Positions 3,200 through 5,492 of a stretch of DNA of 5,492 nt are shown piece by piece (within the stretch, counting starts at the first letter, position 1; every line of letters starts with the position of its first letter). A program made the translations under genes and the position numbers. The notes under the pieces were generated by a model. That model was given only the letters and a program-made list of their open reading frames with translations, was not told the origin of the DNA and ran no database searches. The stretch lies in contig JAUQPV010000192.1 of NCBI GenBank assembly GCA_030550225.1, positions 1 through 5,492 on the forward strand, written 5' to 3'. This DNA is from Acidobacteriota bacterium (lineage in GTDB: Bacteria; Acidobacteriota; HRBIN11).

Positions 3200-5492
3200 A
3201 TGGAGGCGGTCCTCGAGCGTTTCCGTCGGGAGTTTCGGAGTGGCCTCGTGTGGATTCAGCACCTGCCGGCCCGGGAGGCCGTCTGGGCTGACTTCCCGCC
3301 GGACCTGGACGTCCGGCTCCGGCAGGTCCTAGAGGCTCAGGGGATCCGGCGGCTGTATGCTCACCAGGCCGAGGCATGGCGGGCTGTCCGGGAAGGCCGG
3401 TCCGTCGTCATCGTCACGCCGACGGCCTCCGGGAAGACGCTCTGCTACAACCTGCCGGTCCTTCAACGGATCCTCGAGAAGCCCCGGGCCCGGGCGATGT
3501 ATCTATTCCCGACCAAGGCCCTCGCCCAGGACCAGAAGGCCGTCCTCCGCACGATGACCCAGGCCTTCGCCCCCGAACTGGAGATTCAGACCTACGACGG
3601 CGACACACCCGAGGACCTACGGGCCGTCGTCCGGGAGCGGGGCCAGATCGTCCTGACGAATCCCGACATGCTCCACACGGGCATCCTGCCCCATCACGTC
3701 AAGTGGGCGAAGCTGTTTGAGAACCTCGAGTACGTCGTCATCGACGAGCTTCACGCCTACCGGGGTGTCTTCGGGAGTCACGTGGCCTTGGTCCTCCGGC
3801 GGCTCCAGCGGGTCTGCGAGTTCTACGGTTCCCGGCCCGTCTTCATCACGACGTCGGCGACCATCGCCAACCCCGTCGAGCACGCCGAGCGTCTTCTCGG
3901 CGTCCCCGTCGTCTGCATCGACCGAAGCGGGGCGCCCCAGGGCGAGCGCTACTTCGCCCTGTACAACCCGCCCGTCGTCGACCCGGCCCTGGGCCTCCGG
4001 CGGTCCTTCATCCAAGAGGCCTGCCGCATCGCCGAGTTCTTGATCCGGCACGACCTGCAGACCATCGTCTTCGCCCCGTCTCGGCTGTATACGGAGATCG
4101 CCCTACGCTACCTCCAGGAGCGGCTCGCTCAGCGGCCCGACCAGCGAGACCGCGTGCGGGGCTACCGGGGCGGCTACCTACCCCGGACCCGCCGGGCCAT
4201 CGAGAGGGCCCTTCGAGCCGGCGAGGTCCTCGGCGTCGTCAGCACAAATGCCCTCGAACTGGGCGTCGACATCGGGTCTCTGGATGCCTCCGTCCTGGCC
4301 TCCTATCCTGGGACGATGGCCAGCGTCTGGCAGCAGGCCGGTCGCGCCGGCCGTCGGGACCGGCCGGCTTTGCATGTATTCGTCGCCAGCAGTCGGGCCA
4401 TCGACCAGTACCTCGTGACGCATCCCGACTACTTCTTCGGGCGCACGCCTGAGCAGGCTCTCATCGATCCCTGGAATCTGTTTATCTTCTTGGACCACTT
4501 GAAGTGCGCCGCCTTCGAGCTGGCCTTCCAGGACGACGAGACCTTCGCCGGCCAGGCCGTCGCCGAGTGGATGGAGCTCCTCGAAGAGGACGGCTGGGTC
4601 CATCGGGTCGGCCGCCGGTGGCACTGGATCGGGAGTTCCTTCCCAGCGGACGCCGTCAGCCTCCGGACCGTCACGTCGGACAACTTCGTCGTCGTGGACA
4701 CGTCCGGCAGGCCTCGGGTCATCGCCGAAGTCGACTTCTCGAGTGCCCTGACGAGCATCCACCCAAAGGCCATCTACCTGTGCGAGGGTCAGACCTACTA
4801 CGTCGACGAACTGGACTTTCAAGGCCGGAAGGCCTACGTCCGGCCCGTCCAGGTCGATTACTTCACAGACGCCATCCGGTACACCCACGTGGACATCCTG
4901 GACGTCTCCGACGAACGGGCCGGTCGGGGCTGGCGCCTGGCCCACGGCGAGGTCAAGGTCCAGGAGCAGGTCGTCGGCTTCAAGAAGATTAAGTTCGGGA
5001 CCCACGAGAACGTCGGAAGCGGGGAGCTGAGCCTGCCGGAGTACCAGATGCATACGGCGGCCTTCTGGTTGTCCTTCGATCGGCCCTACTACGAGGCGTG
5101 GTCGCCCGACGCCGCCGTCCGGACGTCGGTCCTCCACGGCCTGGCCTATTTGCTCCACCAGATGGCGCCCCTCATCCTGATGGCCGACGTCCGGGACCTG
5201 GCGACGACGGCCTCGGAACACGAGCCAAGCGCTGACGAGGTCCGGTCGGCTTTTGCGCCCCGAATTTACATCTACGAGGTTTACCCGGGCGGGGTCGGTC
5301 TGGCGCCGAATCTATTTCGGCGTGCTGAAGAGCTTTTCCGGCTGGCCCGGGACGTCGTCGAGCAATGCGCTTGTGCGGCCGGGTGCCCGTCCTGCATCGG
5401 CCCTCGGCCGGCCGTCGGGGCCGACGTCAAGCGGCTGGCCCTCCAAGTCCTGAAGGGGCTGGCGGGAGTGGATGAGGAAAAAGGGGAAATAG
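3200..5492 (+). CDS. mrfA: DExH-box DNA helicase with DUF1998/MZB zinc domain, MrfA/YprA family (3' end outside window)
   Basis: A superfamily 2 ATP-dependent helicase, 764 codons visible and still open at the right edge. MrfA of Bacillus (about 750 residues) and its eukaryotic relative Hrq1 are 3'-5' DNA helicases; MrfA acts with the nuclease MrfB in excision of mitomycin-type DNA damage. Order of motifs: RRLYAHQAEAW (Q-like region, near 52-62), motif I TPTASGKT (73-80, K79), Ia FPTKALAQDQK, Ib TNPDML, motif II DELH (182-185), motif III TSAT (218-221), second RecA domain with RGYRGGYLPRTRR, motif V STNALELGVDIG (348-359), motif VI QQAGRAGRR (378-386). A winged-helix-like linker follows, then DUF1998 with YEVYPGGVGLA (692-702) and the zinc cysteines C723, C725, C729, C732 (CxCxxxCxxC). 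The family usually ends soon after this, so little is missing. No mrfB is in view. TAG at 5490-5492 is out of frame and does not end this gene. The specific repair role is inferred from the family. Confidence 0.92.
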   Translation, partial: MEAVLERFRREFRSGLVWIQHLPAREAVWADFPPDLDVRLRQVLEAQGIRRLYAHQAEAWRAVREGRSVVIVTPTASGKTLCYNLPVLQRILEKPRARAMYLFPTKALAQDQKAVLRTMTQAFAPELEIQTYDGDTPEDLRAVVRERGQIVLTNPDMLHTGILPHHVKWAKLFENLEYVVIDELHAYRGVFGSHVALVLRRLQRVCEFYGSRPVFITTSATIANPVEHAERLLGVPVVCIDRSGAPQGERYFALYNPPVVDPALGLRRSFIQEACRIAEFLIRHDLQTIVFAPSRLYTEIALRYLQERLAQRPDQRDRVRGYRGGYLPRTRRAIERALRAGEVLGVVSTNALELGVDIGSLDASVLASYPGTMASVWQQAGRAGRRDRPALHVFVASSRAIDQYLVTHPDYFFGRTPEQALIDPWNLFIFLDHLKCAAFELAFQDDETFAGQAVAEWMELLEEDGWVHRVGRRWHWIGSSFPADAVSLRTVTSDNFVVVDTSGRPRVIAEVDFSSALTSIHPKAIYLCEGQTYYVDELDFQGRKAYVRPVQVDYFTDAIRYTHVDILDVSDERAGRGWRLAHGEVKVQEQVVGFKKIKFGTHENVGSGELSLPEYQMHTAAFWLSFDRPYYEAWSPDAAVRTSVLHGLAYLLHQMAPLILMADVRDLATTASEHEPSADEVRSAFAPRIYIYEVYPGGVGLAPNLFRRAEELFRLARDVVEQCACAAGCPSCIGPRPAVGADVKRLALQVLKGLAGVDEEKGEI

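Noticed and set aside
4178..5221. Long open frame on the - strand (about 347 codons)
   Set aside because: It lies entirely inside the helicase gene, whose conserved motifs are clear. The antisense frame is a by-product of high GC third positions and its translation is low-complexity with no recognisable domain.
5490..5492. TAG at the very end of the window as the helicase stop
   Set aside because: The helicase frame, checked through the cysteine motif at 5366-5395, reads ATA then a single G at the edge. The TAG is in another frame unless there is a sequencing error after 5395.

Overview
The window is about 5.5 kb of high-GC bacterial DNA. All genes run on the + strand and are closely packed. 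Strong third-position G/C preference (GTC, CGG, GAC, GCC codons) and a CMP-Kdo synthetase (kdsB) point to a diderm, LPS-making bacterium. Nothing here fixes the phylum. Some lineages of hot-spring or uncultured bacteria look like this, but that is only a guess.

Layout. (1) 2-235: C-terminal end of cysteinyl-tRNA synthetase (cysS). (2) 232-1398: fused chorismate mutase-prephenate dehydrogenase (tyrA), joined to cysS by a 4-base ATGA overlap. (3) 1399-1552: intergenic gap filled by two adjacent short tandem arrays, one of 8-bp units and one of 7-bp units. (4) 1553-2344: kdsB. (5) 2345-2429: gap with degenerate 7-bp periodicity, a possible -10 element and a strong Shine-Dalgarno. (6) 2430-2669 and 2666-3049: a two-gene cassette, DUF433 antitoxin then DUF5615 PIN-like toxin, again joined by an ATGA overlap. 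It has visibly lower GC than its neighbours. (7) 3050-3199: gap with another degenerate 7-bp tract, then two or three potential hairpins. (8) 3200 to the window end: a large DExH helicase of the MrfA/YprA (Hrq1-like) family with the C-terminal DUF1998/MZB four-cysteine zinc motif. It is open at the right edge and probably lacks only a few residues.

The genes do not form one pathway. cysS-tyrA is a coupled housekeeping pair (translation and tyrosine biosynthesis), kdsB serves LPS core synthesis, the DUF433/DUF5615 pair is a likely mobile toxin-antitoxin cassette, and the helicase is probably a DNA-repair enzyme. All three gaps longer than a few bases contain short 7-8 bp periodic sequence, and the toxin-antitoxin cassette lies between two of them. 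That repeat pattern is the least explained signal in the window. I see no clear multi-gene novel system.
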